Shown here: positions 7,105 to 16,162 of the stretch, in pieces
Position numbering within the stretch: the first letter of the stretch is position 1
How the letters are laid out: each line of letters begins with the position of its first letter
Assembly: GCA_964444835.1 (NCBI GenBank)
Contig: CAYUIT010000014.1
Location: 13,753-77,752 of the forward strand
Direction: 5' to 3'
Length of the DNA stretch: 64,000 nt
DNA from: CADEED01 sp964444835
GTDB taxonomy: Bacteria > Pseudomonadota > Gammaproteobacteria > Steroidobacterales > Steroidobacteraceae
The notes under the pieces: generated by a model
What the model was told of the DNA's origin: nothing
The model's database searches: none
What the model saw: only the letters and a program-made list of their open reading frames with translations
Made by a program: the position numbers and the translations under genes

Positions 7105-9658
7105 TATCTAACCACTCCGACAGCATGCGAAGTTCTGCTGGATTCAACCAGCCCGCATGGCTGCCACCCGCCGCAAAGCGACTAAAGAAGCGGGTGGAAC
7201 CGCGCGCGTTGTTCGCGATCATCGAAGCAGGCACTGCCACTCCTGGCGGAATATCCTGCAACGCCCCCATGTTAACTTCCTGCGCGTTATCGGTGAACAA
7301 TAACTCGCGATAGGCTCGGAACTGGAGGGCTTGCTCGTCCGAGGGTCCGTCCGTGAGGTCTAGCTGACCGGCCGGCACCTGCACGGCGTTCGCAGCGTCG
7401 CGCGGCGTATGGCAGCGCACGCAGGTGTTGTCAGCGAGCACGGTCACACCGTCTGCTGCAAGCGACACACGCGGTGCCGACCAGAGCGGATGAATGTTCT
7501 GCTCATAGTTGATCACGATGCGGCACGTCGCCGTCCAGCGCGTTGCGCAGTCGACGGTGGTGGGCGGTGTCGTCGTGAGGTCGCCATAGCGGTAGCCAAA
7601 TGCAGCGTCCGCAGGGCGGCCTGCCGCGGCTGCATTCGTCCATACATCCTCGTACTCCACGTTGACGCGCGGCGTGATCGAGCCGCAACGGTCGGTCGGA
7701 TCGGCGCACGAGGCGCGGGCCCGGGCTTCGGCCATTGTCTCGCCCGCATCAGGCGAAATCGTTGCGACGGTGTTCGGGAAGGGCACACCGGTCGACGTTG
7801 CGCCACGATAGGCTGGCTGGAAGAGACCCGTGCGGCCGTGTGAGGTCGGATTCTGTGCCGTCCGCGTGTGACAACCCTGGCAGTTGAGCACCTCGCCCGG
7901 ACGCAGTTGCAACCACGCGCGATGCTGCTGGCTGATGCGGCGACCATCTTTGTCGAGAATGCTGATCGCAAACGCGACGTTCGCTGGCACTTTAACGCGC
8001 ACGGAACCATCGGGCTCAATCGGCGCGTAGCCGAGGATCTCGCGCATCACGCCTGTCGGGCCGAACGCCGAGTTGTCGATGTCGCGCACGTCATCGTTCG
8101 GGATCGACACCGGCTTCTCGATACGCAAGAAACGCGCGGGACGTTGGTCGGCCGGCGTTTGCGCCGGATCGGCCAAGCTCGCGATCGTGACCGGCGTATT
8201 GTCCGTGCGGCGCGCCGTATCGACGCCCGCGATGTCGTACACACTGCGGATGTTGAGCACGCCGACGTTCTCAGCGACGAAGTCCGGATTGAGATCGAGC
8301 GGCGCTTGTTTGTCGAGAATCACAGCCGGCAGCCGGCGCGGCTGCGCCGCCACGACTTCGGCGTACATGACGCCTTCCTCGGGCTGCAGGATCGGCAGCA
8401 ACGTGTTCTGCGCGGGGTCGAACATCCAAATGCTATAGATCGGCGGCGCGGGGATCGCAGTGGGATTGGCTAAGCGATCGCTCGTGCACGGCACGATGCG
8501 CGTCGGGTCGACGGTATCCATCAATCGGCACTGATTCCAAGTGACGATGATGCGGTTGGTGTTGTCCCACAGCGGGAACGCGGCACTGAAGCGACCGCCG
8601 GGCGAGGGGCCTTCGATCGTGCGCACGTCGTTCAATGTCGCACGCTTCTGTGCTGGACCCTGCATGCCGGGGTTAGCGACCGTGGGTTGCGTGAGCTCCA
8701 CGTAGGTGTTGGCGTCGATCACTAACAAGTCGCCGCCGAATTCGCTGTCGGTGAACGGCCGTGCGAGCACGAGCAAGTTGCCGTTCTGCATTTCGCGCGT
8801 CTTCACGAACTGCACGGCCGTGCCATCGGTGCCGGTCAAATGGCTATTGGCGCCGTAGTGCAACTGCAAATCGGTACCGTCCGGATTCGCGCTGTAGAGG
8901 TGCATGCCGTTGCGGCCGGGCGCACGGTCCCAGCGTGTCCACACGACGCGGCCGTTGCTGAGCACAGTCGCATCGAGATCATGGCTCTGGTTGAAAGAAA
9001 TCTGCCGAATGTTGCTGCCGTCGGCGTTCATGACGTGCAGCACGAAGGCCGGCTCGTCACGGTCCTCCTCGGTTTGGGATTCGAACTGGGGTTTACCTTC
9101 GTCGAGCAAAATGGCCTTCGATTGCCGTTGGCGCGTCGAGGAGAACACGATGCGGCCATCGGGCAAGTAATGCGGCGCGACGTCCTGGCCTTCCTCGGCA
9201 ATGATGTCCGAGGGAATCACGCGGCGGAGCGCGTCGGTCGGGATGTCGTACTCCCAGATGTTCCACGTCGGCGGCTCGTCCTCGTCCATGTTGGCCGTGA
9301 GTGGGCCGCGCATCGCAAACACGACCTTCCTGCCGTCGAACGACACGTCGACGTCCTTGATGTCGTAGAGATCGGTGCCCGTAACGCGCTCGGTGATATT
9401 GCGCTCGGCCGCGCTCGGACTCGCGCGATCCCGCTTGAACAAATCCGCGTCTTCGACGAAGTCGCGCACTTGGCGTAGATCGTCAGTATCCATCGGGATC
9501 GTGCGCTTCACGTAAAAGAGCGGGAAATCGACGGTCGCGGGATCCGGCTGTTGGCCCGACCCGATGCTGTTCAACTGCCCATCGGCGCCGCCGCTGCAAG
9601 CTGTTAGCAGCAATGCGGCTGCAGCGACGCATGCGAATTGTGTGATCGACTTCTTCAC
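7058..9658 (-). CDS. Hydrazine-synthase-alpha-like (PD40/HzsA-related) di-haem lipoprotein
   Basis: A GTG start at 9658 with GGAGGAG 4 bases before it gives an 866-residue lipoprotein (lipobox LLTAC, Cys21). The N-terminal half looks like a beta-propeller of PD40/TolB-like repeats, such as VSFDGRKVVFAMRG, YLPDGRIVFSSTRQ and VLSNGRVVWTRWDR. Two c-type haem motifs follow: CQGCH at 593-597 and CVRCH at 746-750. This arrangement matches proteins annotated as HzsA-related after the alpha subunit of anammox hydrazine synthase. No beta or gamma subunit is nearby, so hydrazine synthesis is not claimed. It is first in the minus-strand operon and probably faces the periplasm or surface. Confidence 0.82.
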   Translation of the reverse strand: MKKSITQFACVAAAALLLTACSGGADGQLNSIGSGQQPDPATVDFPLFYVKRTIPMDTDDLRQVRDFVEDADLFKRDRASPSAAERNITERVTGTDLYDIKDVDVSFDGRKVVFAMRGPLTANMDEDEPPTWNIWEYDIPTDALRRVIPSDIIAEEGQDVAPHYLPDGRIVFSSTRQRQSKAILLDEGKPQFESQTEEDRDEPAFVLHVMNADGSNIRQISFNQSHDLDATVLSNGRVVWTRWDRAPGRNGMHLYSANPDGTDLQLHYGANSHLTGTDGTAVQFVKTREMQNGNLLVLARPFTDSEFGGDLLVIDANTYVELTQPTVANPGMQGPAQKRATLNDVRTIEGPSPGGRFSAAFPLWDNTNRIIVTWNQCRLMDTVDPTRIVPCTSDRLANPTAIPAPPIYSIWMFDPAQNTLLPILQPEEGVMYAEVVAAQPRRLPAVILDKQAPLDLNPDFVAENVGVLNIRSVYDIAGVDTARRTDNTPVTIASLADPAQTPADQRPARFLRIEKPVSIPNDDVRDIDNSAFGPTGVMREILGYAPIEPDGSVRVKVPANVAFAISILDKDGRRISQQHRAWLQLRPGEVLNCQGCHTRTAQNPTSHGRTGLFQPAYRGATSTGVPFPNTVATISPDAGETMAEARARASCADPTDRCGSITPRVNVEYEDVWTNAAAAGRPADAAFGYRYGDLTTTPPTTVDCATRWTATCRIVINYEQNIHPLWSAPRVSLAADGVTVLADNTCVRCHTPRDAANAVQVPAGQLDLTDGPSDEQALQFRAYRELLFTDNAQEVNMGALQDIPPGVAVPASMIANNARGSTRFFSRFAAGGSHAGWLNPAELRMLSEWLDIGAQYYNDPFQAPEN

Positions 9659-9997
9659 GTTGCTCCTCCGAGGCGTTACGACGCGACCCTCCTTGGCCTG
9701 CATGTAACGTAATCCAATCATCTTTGCATTCGCTTCCGCGATCTGCCGAAAGCGTCACAGCGCGCGCGACCCATTCGCTGTTCTCTGTGCGCCGCGCGAA
9801 TCTTCGGTTCCAACTGCAGTAGTTAGAGCCTTGAGCGCGCGCGCGGCGTGACGTAGGTCGCACTCCGCGGCACGGATGGTAGCCGTGCGACGTAATGGAC
9901 CGTGCTGTCGCTGACGAGCGACGTGTGCGGGTTGAGACAACGCGATGTGCTTGAAGCTCGCTCGATACTGAGCGCGTCAAAGTGGTGGACGGGTGCC
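9659..9997. promoter_or_regulatory. Divergent promoter region of the redox locus
   Basis: These 339 bases separate the starts of the two divergent redox operons and hold no credible gene. Promoters for both directions must lie here, but I could not pick a convincing -35/-10 pair or operator. There is a short alternating GC run near 9836-9846. Confidence 0.5.
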
Positions 9998-11173
9998 ATG
10001 AACATGGAACAGGTCTCTAGAAAATCAATTGTCGCGATCGCGGTGTGCGCGTTCGTTGGTGTTGCGCTGTGGTCCGAGCCGGTGCTCGCAGGACCGCGCG
10101 ACCAAGCGAAACGCATTCACGATCGTGTGGCTGGTGTGCCGCCTGATGCGGCGACGCTGGCGCAAATGGAAAGCTTGATCGCTTCCGGTCGCGCGCTCGA
10201 CGCCGCCCGCATCGCGGTCGAGGATCCGGGCTTCTATACGGTGACGCTCAAGAACTGGGCTACGCCGTGGACCAACCGCGAGCAAACGGTGTTCGCGCCG
10301 CTGAATGACTACACCGCCACGGTCATCGGCATGGTGCGCGACGACGTGCCGTTCAACACCGCGCTGTCTGCCGATCTGCTCTACACGGTGAACGCGAACG
10401 GTTTGCCCGCGTACTCCGCGACGAACAATGATCACTACGAGCAAGCCGAGACGCGCGCCATCAACTTGAAGACTGCGCTCACGCAAGCGACGCAGTCGCA
10501 GTTGCTCGGCATCCCGACCGCCGCGACTGCGGGTCTGATTACGACGCGCGCATCCTCGGCCGCGTTCTTCATCGACGGCACGAACCGCGCGATGTTCCGC
10601 TTCACGTTGATGGCGCACTTGTGCCGCGACCTCGAGGAAGTGCAGGACATCACGCGCCCCAACGATCGCATTCGGCAGGACGTCAGCCGCAGCCCGGGTG
10701 GTGATAGCCGCATCTATTTGAACAACTGCGTCGGCTGCCACACGGGTATGGACCCGCTCGCACAGGCCTTTGCCTACTACGACTTCGACGAGACGCAGAA
10801 CCGCCTCGTGTACAACTCGACCCGCGTCGATCCGAAGTACTTCAACAACGAAGACACCTTCAAGCCGGGCTTCGTGACGCCAGACGACAGTTGGGATAAC
10901 TACTGGCGCAAGGGCCAGAACCAGCTGCTCGGGTGGTCGCCGACGCTGCCCGGTTCGGGTCGCGGCGCGAAGACGATGGGCGAAGAGCTCGCCAATAGCG
11001 ACGCGTTCGCGCACTGCCAAGTTGAGAAGGTCTTCAAAGCGGTTTGCTTCCGTGCGCCGCAGAACACCGCGGATCGCAATCGTGTCAACACGATTACCGC
11101 GAACTTCAAGGCCAACGGCTACAAATTGAAAGACGTGTGGGCCGAAACCGCCGTCGCTTGCATGGGCGATTGA
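9998..11173 (+). CDS. Exported mono-haem cytochrome-like protein of the redox locus
   Basis: The ATG at 9998 gives a 391-residue protein with an N-terminal signal segment (SIVAIAVCAFVGVALWSEPVLAG). A single c-type haem motif, CVGCH, lies at 244-248 in SRIYLNNCVGCHTGMDPLAQAFAYYDF, a context seen in DUF1588/DUF1592-type planctomycete-like cytochrome proteins. I am not certain of the family. Further cysteines occur at the C-terminus (AHCQVEKVFKAVCFRAPQ, VACMGD). It is the first gene of a plus-strand operon, 11 bases before the LamG lipoprotein gene. It is probably an electron carrier or partner for the neighbouring haem proteins. Confidence 0.75.
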   Translation: MNMEQVSRKSIVAIAVCAFVGVALWSEPVLAGPRDQAKRIHDRVAGVPPDAATLAQMESLIASGRALDAARIAVEDPGFYTVTLKNWATPWTNREQTVFAPLNDYTATVIGMVRDDVPFNTALSADLLYTVNANGLPAYSATNNDHYEQAETRAINLKTALTQATQSQLLGIPTAATAGLITTRASSAAFFIDGTNRAMFRFTLMAHLCRDLEEVQDITRPNDRIRQDVSRSPGGDSRIYLNNCVGCHTGMDPLAQAFAYYDFDETQNRLVYNSTRVDPKYFNNEDTFKPGFVTPDDSWDNYWRKGQNQLLGWSPTLPGSGRGAKTMGEELANSDAFAHCQVEKVFKAVCFRAPQNTADRNRVNTITANFKANGYKLKDVWAETAVACMGD

Positions 11174-11184
11174 GGGAGCCACTC

Positions 11185-13683
11185 ATGAAATCGGTACGAC
11201 TGACATCCTCGATCTCAATGTTCCGCCAGTGGGCGGGCGTGCTTGCCGCGACGGCCATCCTGGCTGCGTGCTCGAGCAGCGGCGCGCCCACGGAGGAAAA
11301 CCCCATCACGGTGGCTCCGCCGGTGTCTGACTACACCGGTCCTGCGCCGGCGAATGCCGACGTGCAGGCCTTCAAGATCAACGTGTGGGACAACATCAAA
11401 GCTAACAACCGCTGCGGTAGCTGCCACGGCGCCGGCGGCCAATCGCCCACGTTCGCGCGTAATGACGACGTGAACTTGGCGTACCAGGCCGTCAACGCGA
11501 TCGTGAACCTTTCGCAGCCTGACCAATCGCGCATGGTGACCAAGGTCACGGGTGGCCATAACTGCTGGGAAACCAGCACCGCGCAATGCGGCGACTTGCT
11601 GACGCGCTGGATTCGCGCGTGGGCGGGTGCCACGGCGGGTGGTGGCGGTAAGGTGATCAACCTCGTCGCGCCGCCTAACAAGGACGTCGGCTCGAGCCGT
11701 ACGTTCCCGTCGAGCTCCGCGCTGTTCGCTTCGACGGTGTATCCGTTGCTGCGGACGGTCCCGGGCACCTCGACGCCGAACTGCGCGCGCTGCCACGCGC
11801 CGAATGCGGCCGTGCCGCAGAAGCCGTTCTTCGCGTCGAACAACGTGGATGAGGCATACGCCGACGCGCGTGCCGTCATCAACCTCGATACGCCGAACGC
11901 TTCGCGCCTCTACGTGCGCCTGCGCAACGAGTTCCACAACTGCTGGGGCAATTGCGACGCCAACGCGGCCGACATGCTCGCCGCACTCACCGCGTTCCAG
12001 AACGGCGTGCCGCTCACGCAGATCGATCCGTCGCTCGTCGTGTCGAAGGCCCTGACGTTGTACGACGGTACGGTGGCTGCCGGTGGCAACCGTTACGAAG
12101 CCAACGTCATTGCGCTCTACGAGTTCAAGACGGGCATGGGCAACACGATCTTCGATACCTCGGGTGTCGAGCCCGCGCTGAACCTCACGATGTCGGGTGA
12201 CATCGGCTGGGTCGGTGGTTGGGGTGTGAACGTCAAAGCCACGGGCAAGGCCCAGGGCGCTGCGTCGACCTCGAAGAAGTTGTCGGATCTCATCAAGTCG
12301 ACGGGCGAGTTCTCGTTCGAAGTGTGGGCCGTCAACGGCAACGTGATGCAGGAAGACGCCTACATCGTCAGCTACTCGGCCGGTGCGATGGCGCGCAACG
12401 CGACGCTGTCGCAGCGCGAGTATCAATACGAGGCCTTTACGCGTAGCGACAGGACGGGTGCCAACGGTAACCCGACGTTGCTGACGCGTGCGGCGGACGA
12501 AGACGCGCAGGCGTCGCTGCAGCACGTCGTGCTCACGTATAGCCCGGTCACGGGTCGCCGCTTGTACGTCAACGGTGTCGATACCGGCGACGTCGATGCC
12601 CAAGGCGGCGGCAGCTTGCGCGATTGGGACGATACGTTCGCGCTCGTGCTCGGCAACGAAACGTCTAACAACCGTCAGTGGACGGGTATCCTGCGCCTGG
12701 TCGCGGTGCATAACCGCGCGCTGACGCCGGAGCAGATTCGGCAGAACTTCGAGGCCGGCGTCGGCGAGCGGTATTTCCTGCTCTTCAACGTCAGCGACCT
12801 CGTGAACGTGCCGCAGTCCTACATGATGTTCGAAGCGTCGATCTTGGACAGCTTCGGCTACGTGTTCCAGAAGCCGACCTTCATTAACTTGGACGCGAAC
12901 GCGCCCGCGCCGAACTTCGAAATCGAAGGTATGCGGATCGGCGTGAACGGGACCGAGATGAAGTCCGGTCAGGCCTACATCCCGCTGAAGCGCACGATCA
13001 ACAGCTCCAACTATGTTGCGGGCACGGGCGCCAAGCTCACGGATCACGGTACGGTGGTGCCGCTCGAGAAGGGTCCGGATGCCGACCTGTTCTTCTTGAC
13101 CTTCGACAAGATTGCGGCGCGCACGCATACGCGCACTGAGCCTGCGCCGGTACCGCCGACGCCGGTTCCGGATAGCCAGATTCCGGCGCAGTCGGATGTG
13201 GGCTTGCGGACCTTCGATGAGCTCAACATGACGCTGTCGAAGATCACGGGTGTGCCGATGACGAACGCCGCGGTCGCGCAAACCTACGCGACCGTCAAGC
13301 AGGCGCTGCCGACGATCGAGTCGCTCGGCACGTTCGGTCCGTCGCAACAGACTGGTCTGGCGCAGCTCGCGATTCAGTACTGCAACCAGATGGTGCAGGA
13401 CGACGCGTTGCGCACCCAGTTCTTCGGTGCGATGAACTTAGGCACGCCGGCAGCAACCTTCTTCGGCGGTGCGGGTCGCCAGCAAGTCATTGATGCGCTG
13501 CTCGCGAAGGGTGTCGGCTCGGGCCTCAGCACCCAGCCGAACACGCAGATCGAAGCAGAGTTGAATTCACTCATCGACAGACTCACCGCGGGCGCGGCCG
13601 GTACGCAAACCGGACGCACGGCGGTCGTGACGACAGCAACGTGCGCCGCCGTCCTCGGCAGTGCCACGACGCTCATTCAATAG
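11185..13683 (+). CDS. LamG lipoprotein with two tandem haem c domains
   Basis: An 832-residue lipoprotein (lipobox ILAAC, Cys29) preceded by GGGAG. Two related haem modules come first: CGSCH at 77-81 and CARCH at 200-204. Each is followed some 50-60 residues later by a matching HNCW plus Cys segment, so the domain looks duplicated. A LamG/concanavalin-like domain follows (about 355-540: NVIALYEFKTG, FSFEVWAVNG, HVVLTYSPVTGRRLYVNG, RLVAVHNRALTPEQI). The C-terminal third has a Pro-rich linker near 650. LamG domains bind glycans or proteins, so this could attach haems to a surface partner. It lies between the mono-haem cytochrome and the Tat protein genes. Confidence 0.82.
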   Translation: MKSVRLTSSISMFRQWAGVLAATAILAACSSSGAPTEENPITVAPPVSDYTGPAPANADVQAFKINVWDNIKANNRCGSCHGAGGQSPTFARNDDVNLAYQAVNAIVNLSQPDQSRMVTKVTGGHNCWETSTAQCGDLLTRWIRAWAGATAGGGGKVINLVAPPNKDVGSSRTFPSSSALFASTVYPLLRTVPGTSTPNCARCHAPNAAVPQKPFFASNNVDEAYADARAVINLDTPNASRLYVRLRNEFHNCWGNCDANAADMLAALTAFQNGVPLTQIDPSLVVSKALTLYDGTVAAGGNRYEANVIALYEFKTGMGNTIFDTSGVEPALNLTMSGDIGWVGGWGVNVKATGKAQGAASTSKKLSDLIKSTGEFSFEVWAVNGNVMQEDAYIVSYSAGAMARNATLSQREYQYEAFTRSDRTGANGNPTLLTRAADEDAQASLQHVVLTYSPVTGRRLYVNGVDTGDVDAQGGGSLRDWDDTFALVLGNETSNNRQWTGILRLVAVHNRALTPEQIRQNFEAGVGERYFLLFNVSDLVNVPQSYMMFEASILDSFGYVFQKPTFINLDANAPAPNFEIEGMRIGVNGTEMKSGQAYIPLKRTINSSNYVAGTGAKLTDHGTVVPLEKGPDADLFFLTFDKIAARTHTRTEPAPVPPTPVPDSQIPAQSDVGLRTFDELNMTLSKITGVPMTNAAVAQTYATVKQALPTIESLGTFGPSQQTGLAQLAIQYCNQMVQDDALRTQFFGAMNLGTPAATFFGGAGRQQVIDALLAKGVGSGLSTQPNTQIEAELNSLIDRLTAGAAGTQTGRTAVVTTATCAAVLGSATTLIQ

Positions 13684-13700
13684 GCGAGGGAGATCGAGAC

Positions 13701-15311
13701 ATGATCATTCGCAAAAAGGGTCCCCGTCAGCTCGGTTTGGACGAGCCGATTCGGCACCAAGAAAGCCACAAGCGACCGGTCTCCCGTCGCGACTTCATCG
13801 CGCAGGGTATGCGCACCGGCCCAGCGGTCATCGCTGCACCATCGCTGCTGGCGATGATGCTCGGTCCGCAGGCCGCGCAAGCTGCACTGTCTGGCGATCT
13901 CGCCGTGTTACGCGGCCCCTGCGGCATTCAGAACGGTGCCGGTAAGATCCCGTTCATCGCCTTCGATCTCGCAGGCGGTGCCAACATGTTCGGCTCCGAG
14001 GCCTTGATCGGCGGACCCGGTGGTCCGCTCGATTTCCTCTCGACCGGTGCCTACGCGCGCTTGGGCCTGCCAGGCGACATGGTGCCGAACGCACCGAACG
14101 CTGCGAGCGCCACTAACAACTTCATCAACACCGAGTTTGGTCTGCCGTGGCATTCCGACGGCGGCATGCTCCGCGGTATGTTGATGGAGACGTCAGTTGC
14201 AACCCGCGCACTGACCAACGGCGCGACGATTGCGGCGCGGTCGGAGAACGACACGGGCAACAACCCGCACAATCCGATGTACGGCATCAACAAGGCTGGC
14301 GCGGATGGTGGCTTGCTCACGTTGATCGGCTCACGCGCGTCGGATTCGGGCGGCAACTCCATGGCGCCCGTCATGATGATCGATCCTGCCAAGCGGCCGA
14401 CCAAGGTCGACCGCGCGAGCGACGTGACGGGTCTCGTCGACACGGGCGAACTCGGCACGCTGTTCAGCGATTCGAACGATGCGATTGCGGTGCTCGAGTC
14501 GATCACGCGCATCAGCCACCGTAAGGTGGACTTGTCGGCGATCAATCCGAAGCTCTCGACGCCTGCCGATAACGCGGCGCTGAAGGAGCTCGTCCGTTGC
14601 GGCTACTTGAAGTCGGCCGACCTCGCGGATCGCTTCCGTACACCGTCGGCGCTCAACCCGGATCTCGATCCGAACATCGTGGGCCCGACCGGCATCTGGA
14701 CGCAGGCTGAGTACGATGGCGATGGCGAGTTCCGCAAGACGGCGGCCGTCATGAAGATGGTGATCGAGGGCTATGCCGGTGCCGGCACGATCACGATGGG
14801 CGGTTACGACTATCACGGCCAAGGCCGTGCCACGGGCGAAGTGCGCAACTTCCGCGCCGGGCGCTGCATCGGTGCGTGCCTCGAGTACGCGGCCCGGCGC
14901 AACAAGCCGCTGATGATCTATATCTTCAGCGATGGCTCGTTGTCGGCGAACGGTACCGTGGATAACACGGTCGACGGTCGCGGCAAGTTCATGTGGGCGA
15001 GCGACAACCAATCGACTGCAGGATCGATCATCCTGGTGTTCAACCCAGCAGGGCGGCCGACGTTGCGTTCGCCGTCGCGCATGCAATTGGGCCATTTCAG
15101 CCCCGACGGTGCTGTCGTCACGAGTTCGAGCCCGGCCGCTAACTCAGTGAATCTGCTAGTGGAAACGGTGGTACTCAACTACATGGCGTTGCATGGCGAG
15201 GAGGGTCAGTTCTCGAATCGCTTCCCGCAGAACGGCTTGGGTAGCACGGCCTTGCGTGACAGCCTGATGTTGTTCTCGCCGATCGTGAACGGCACGATCC
15301 CTGTCACCTAG
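13701..15311 (+). CDS. Tat-exported DUF1501-like protein of the redox locus
   Basis: The ATG at 13701 with GGGAG upstream gives 536 residues. The N-terminus carries a twin-arginine signal (SRRDFIAQGMRTGP, then a hydrophobic stretch ending AAQAAL), so the protein is probably exported folded with its cofactor. The body has segments such as FIAFDLAGGANMFGSEALIGG, FGLPWHSDGGMLRGM, TMGGYDYHGQGRATGE and LMIYIFSDGSLS. These resemble DUF1501/sulfatase-fold Tat proteins that accompany cytochrome-domain genes in other bacteria. That assignment is tentative. No haem motif is visible. It is third in the operon, 17 bases after the LamG gene. Confidence 0.7.
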   Translation: MIIRKKGPRQLGLDEPIRHQESHKRPVSRRDFIAQGMRTGPAVIAAPSLLAMMLGPQAAQAALSGDLAVLRGPCGIQNGAGKIPFIAFDLAGGANMFGSEALIGGPGGPLDFLSTGAYARLGLPGDMVPNAPNAASATNNFINTEFGLPWHSDGGMLRGMLMETSVATRALTNGATIAARSENDTGNNPHNPMYGINKAGADGGLLTLIGSRASDSGGNSMAPVMMIDPAKRPTKVDRASDVTGLVDTGELGTLFSDSNDAIAVLESITRISHRKVDLSAINPKLSTPADNAALKELVRCGYLKSADLADRFRTPSALNPDLDPNIVGPTGIWTQAEYDGDGEFRKTAAVMKMVIEGYAGAGTITMGGYDYHGQGRATGEVRNFRAGRCIGACLEYAARRNKPLMIYIFSDGSLSANGTVDNTVDGRGKFMWASDNQSTAGSIILVFNPAGRPTLRSPSRMQLGHFSPDGAVVTSSSPAANSVNLLVETVVLNYMALHGEEGQFSNRFPQNGLGSTALRDSLMLFSPIVNGTIPVT

Positions 15312-15357
15312 CGCGGCTGCCCACCAGCGGCACGGCGACTCGTGCCGCGCCCCAACG

Positions 15358-15409
15358 GGAGCGTCGCTGTGTTGCGTTTGTCGCGACACGCCGACGCTCC
15401 TTCTCGTTT
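15358..15409 (+). terminator. Hairpin terminator after the plus-strand redox operon
   Basis: GGAGCGTCG (15358-15366) pairs perfectly with CGACGCTCC (15392-15400). An inner stem (GTGTTGCG with CGCGACAC, one wobble) extends it, and TTCTCGTTT follows. The T-tract is imperfect. The rest of the 296-base gap 15312-15607 shows no gene. This implies that the following tlpA has its own promoter. Confidence 0.5.
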
Positions 15410-15607
15410 CGGCGACAAAAAATGTGCGCTGGTTCATGCGCTTACAATCTCATCTCGGAAGTGCGTTCGTTGACATTGTTAAGTTCTCTGTGCGAGTTTT
15501 GTTGCGCTTGGGAACGGCATGCGAAACGCGCGGTCAACGGAAGCACCGGGGCGTCTCGATGAACGCTGTTTTTTGTGGACGAAGTGGCTGAAGGGTTCGA
15601 CTTGGGC

Positions 15608-16126
15608 ATGCCGCGATATCGATTGATTGCATGGGCGGCGTGGCTGGTCACGACGATGCTCGTGGCTATGCCGACGGTACAGGCAGCCGAGCGGCACGCG
15701 TTGTTAGGCGCACCCGCGCCGGAGTTTGCGGCGCGCGCCACCAACGGACGCAACTTTCGGTTGTCCGAGCATCGCGGCGACGTCGTGGTCGTCAGTTTCT
15801 GGAGCGGACGGTGCAATACGTGCCGCGGGCAGTTGGCGGCGCTCGAGCGCATCTCCCGCACCTATGCGAGTGTCGGATTGGTGGTTGTTAGCTTGAACCT
15901 CGATGACAACATCAAGCGCGCGCAAGAGTTCGCCAACGCCCAGAATGTAACTTTCGCGTTGTCGGTGGAGCCTGCTAAGGACGTGGGGCGGCAATATGCC
16001 GTCGATACGCTGCCGATGACTTTTTTTGTGGATCGCGCGGGTAACGTGCGCCGTGTGCGGCGCGAGTGGAAGCCGCAGGACGAGAATTCGTACGTGCGCG
16101 AGTTGCGCGTGCTGCTCAATGAGTGA
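15608..16126 (+). CDS. TlpA/AhpC-TSA-type thioredoxin with atypical RCNTC centre
   Basis: A 172-residue exported protein with a signal peptide ending PTVQAAE. A thioredoxin domain of the peroxiredoxin/TlpA superfamily follows (APAPEFAARATNGRNFRLSEHRGDVVVVSFWSG). The redox centre reads SGRCNTCRGQ instead of the usual TWCxPC, so the preceding Trp and the Pro between the cysteines are both replaced. The cis-Pro loop VDTLPMTFFVDRAG is normal. The ATG at 15608 is preferred to a GTG at 15575 because it gives the cleaner signal peptide. It sits between the cytochrome operon and the TPR/ExbBD module and could serve either. Confidence 0.85.
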   Translation: MPRYRLIAWAAWLVTTMLVAMPTVQAAERHALLGAPAPEFAARATNGRNFRLSEHRGDVVVVSFWSGRCNTCRGQLAALERISRTYASVGLVVVSLNLDDNIKRAQEFANAQNVTFALSVEPAKDVGRQYAVDTLPMTFFVDRAGNVRRVRREWKPQDENSYVRELRVLLNE

Positions 16127-16162
16127 GACCCGGGATCCCGGGCTGGAATCGGATACAAACTT

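Noticed and set aside
7780..7830. RGATST in the HzsA-like protein as an ApbE flavinylation motif
   Set aside because: It is not [ST]GA[ST] and lies in no FMN-binding domain.
7058..9658. Anammox-type hydrazine synthase
   Set aside because: Only an alpha-like protein is present, with no beta/gamma subunits or hydrazine dehydrogenase, and the rest of the window looks proteobacterial.
11215..13347. A 710-codon open frame on the minus strand opposite the LamG gene
   Set aside because: It is Arg/His/Val-rich low-information sequence with no domain, typical of the antisense of a GC-rich gene. The plus strand has a lipobox, haem motifs and a LamG domain.
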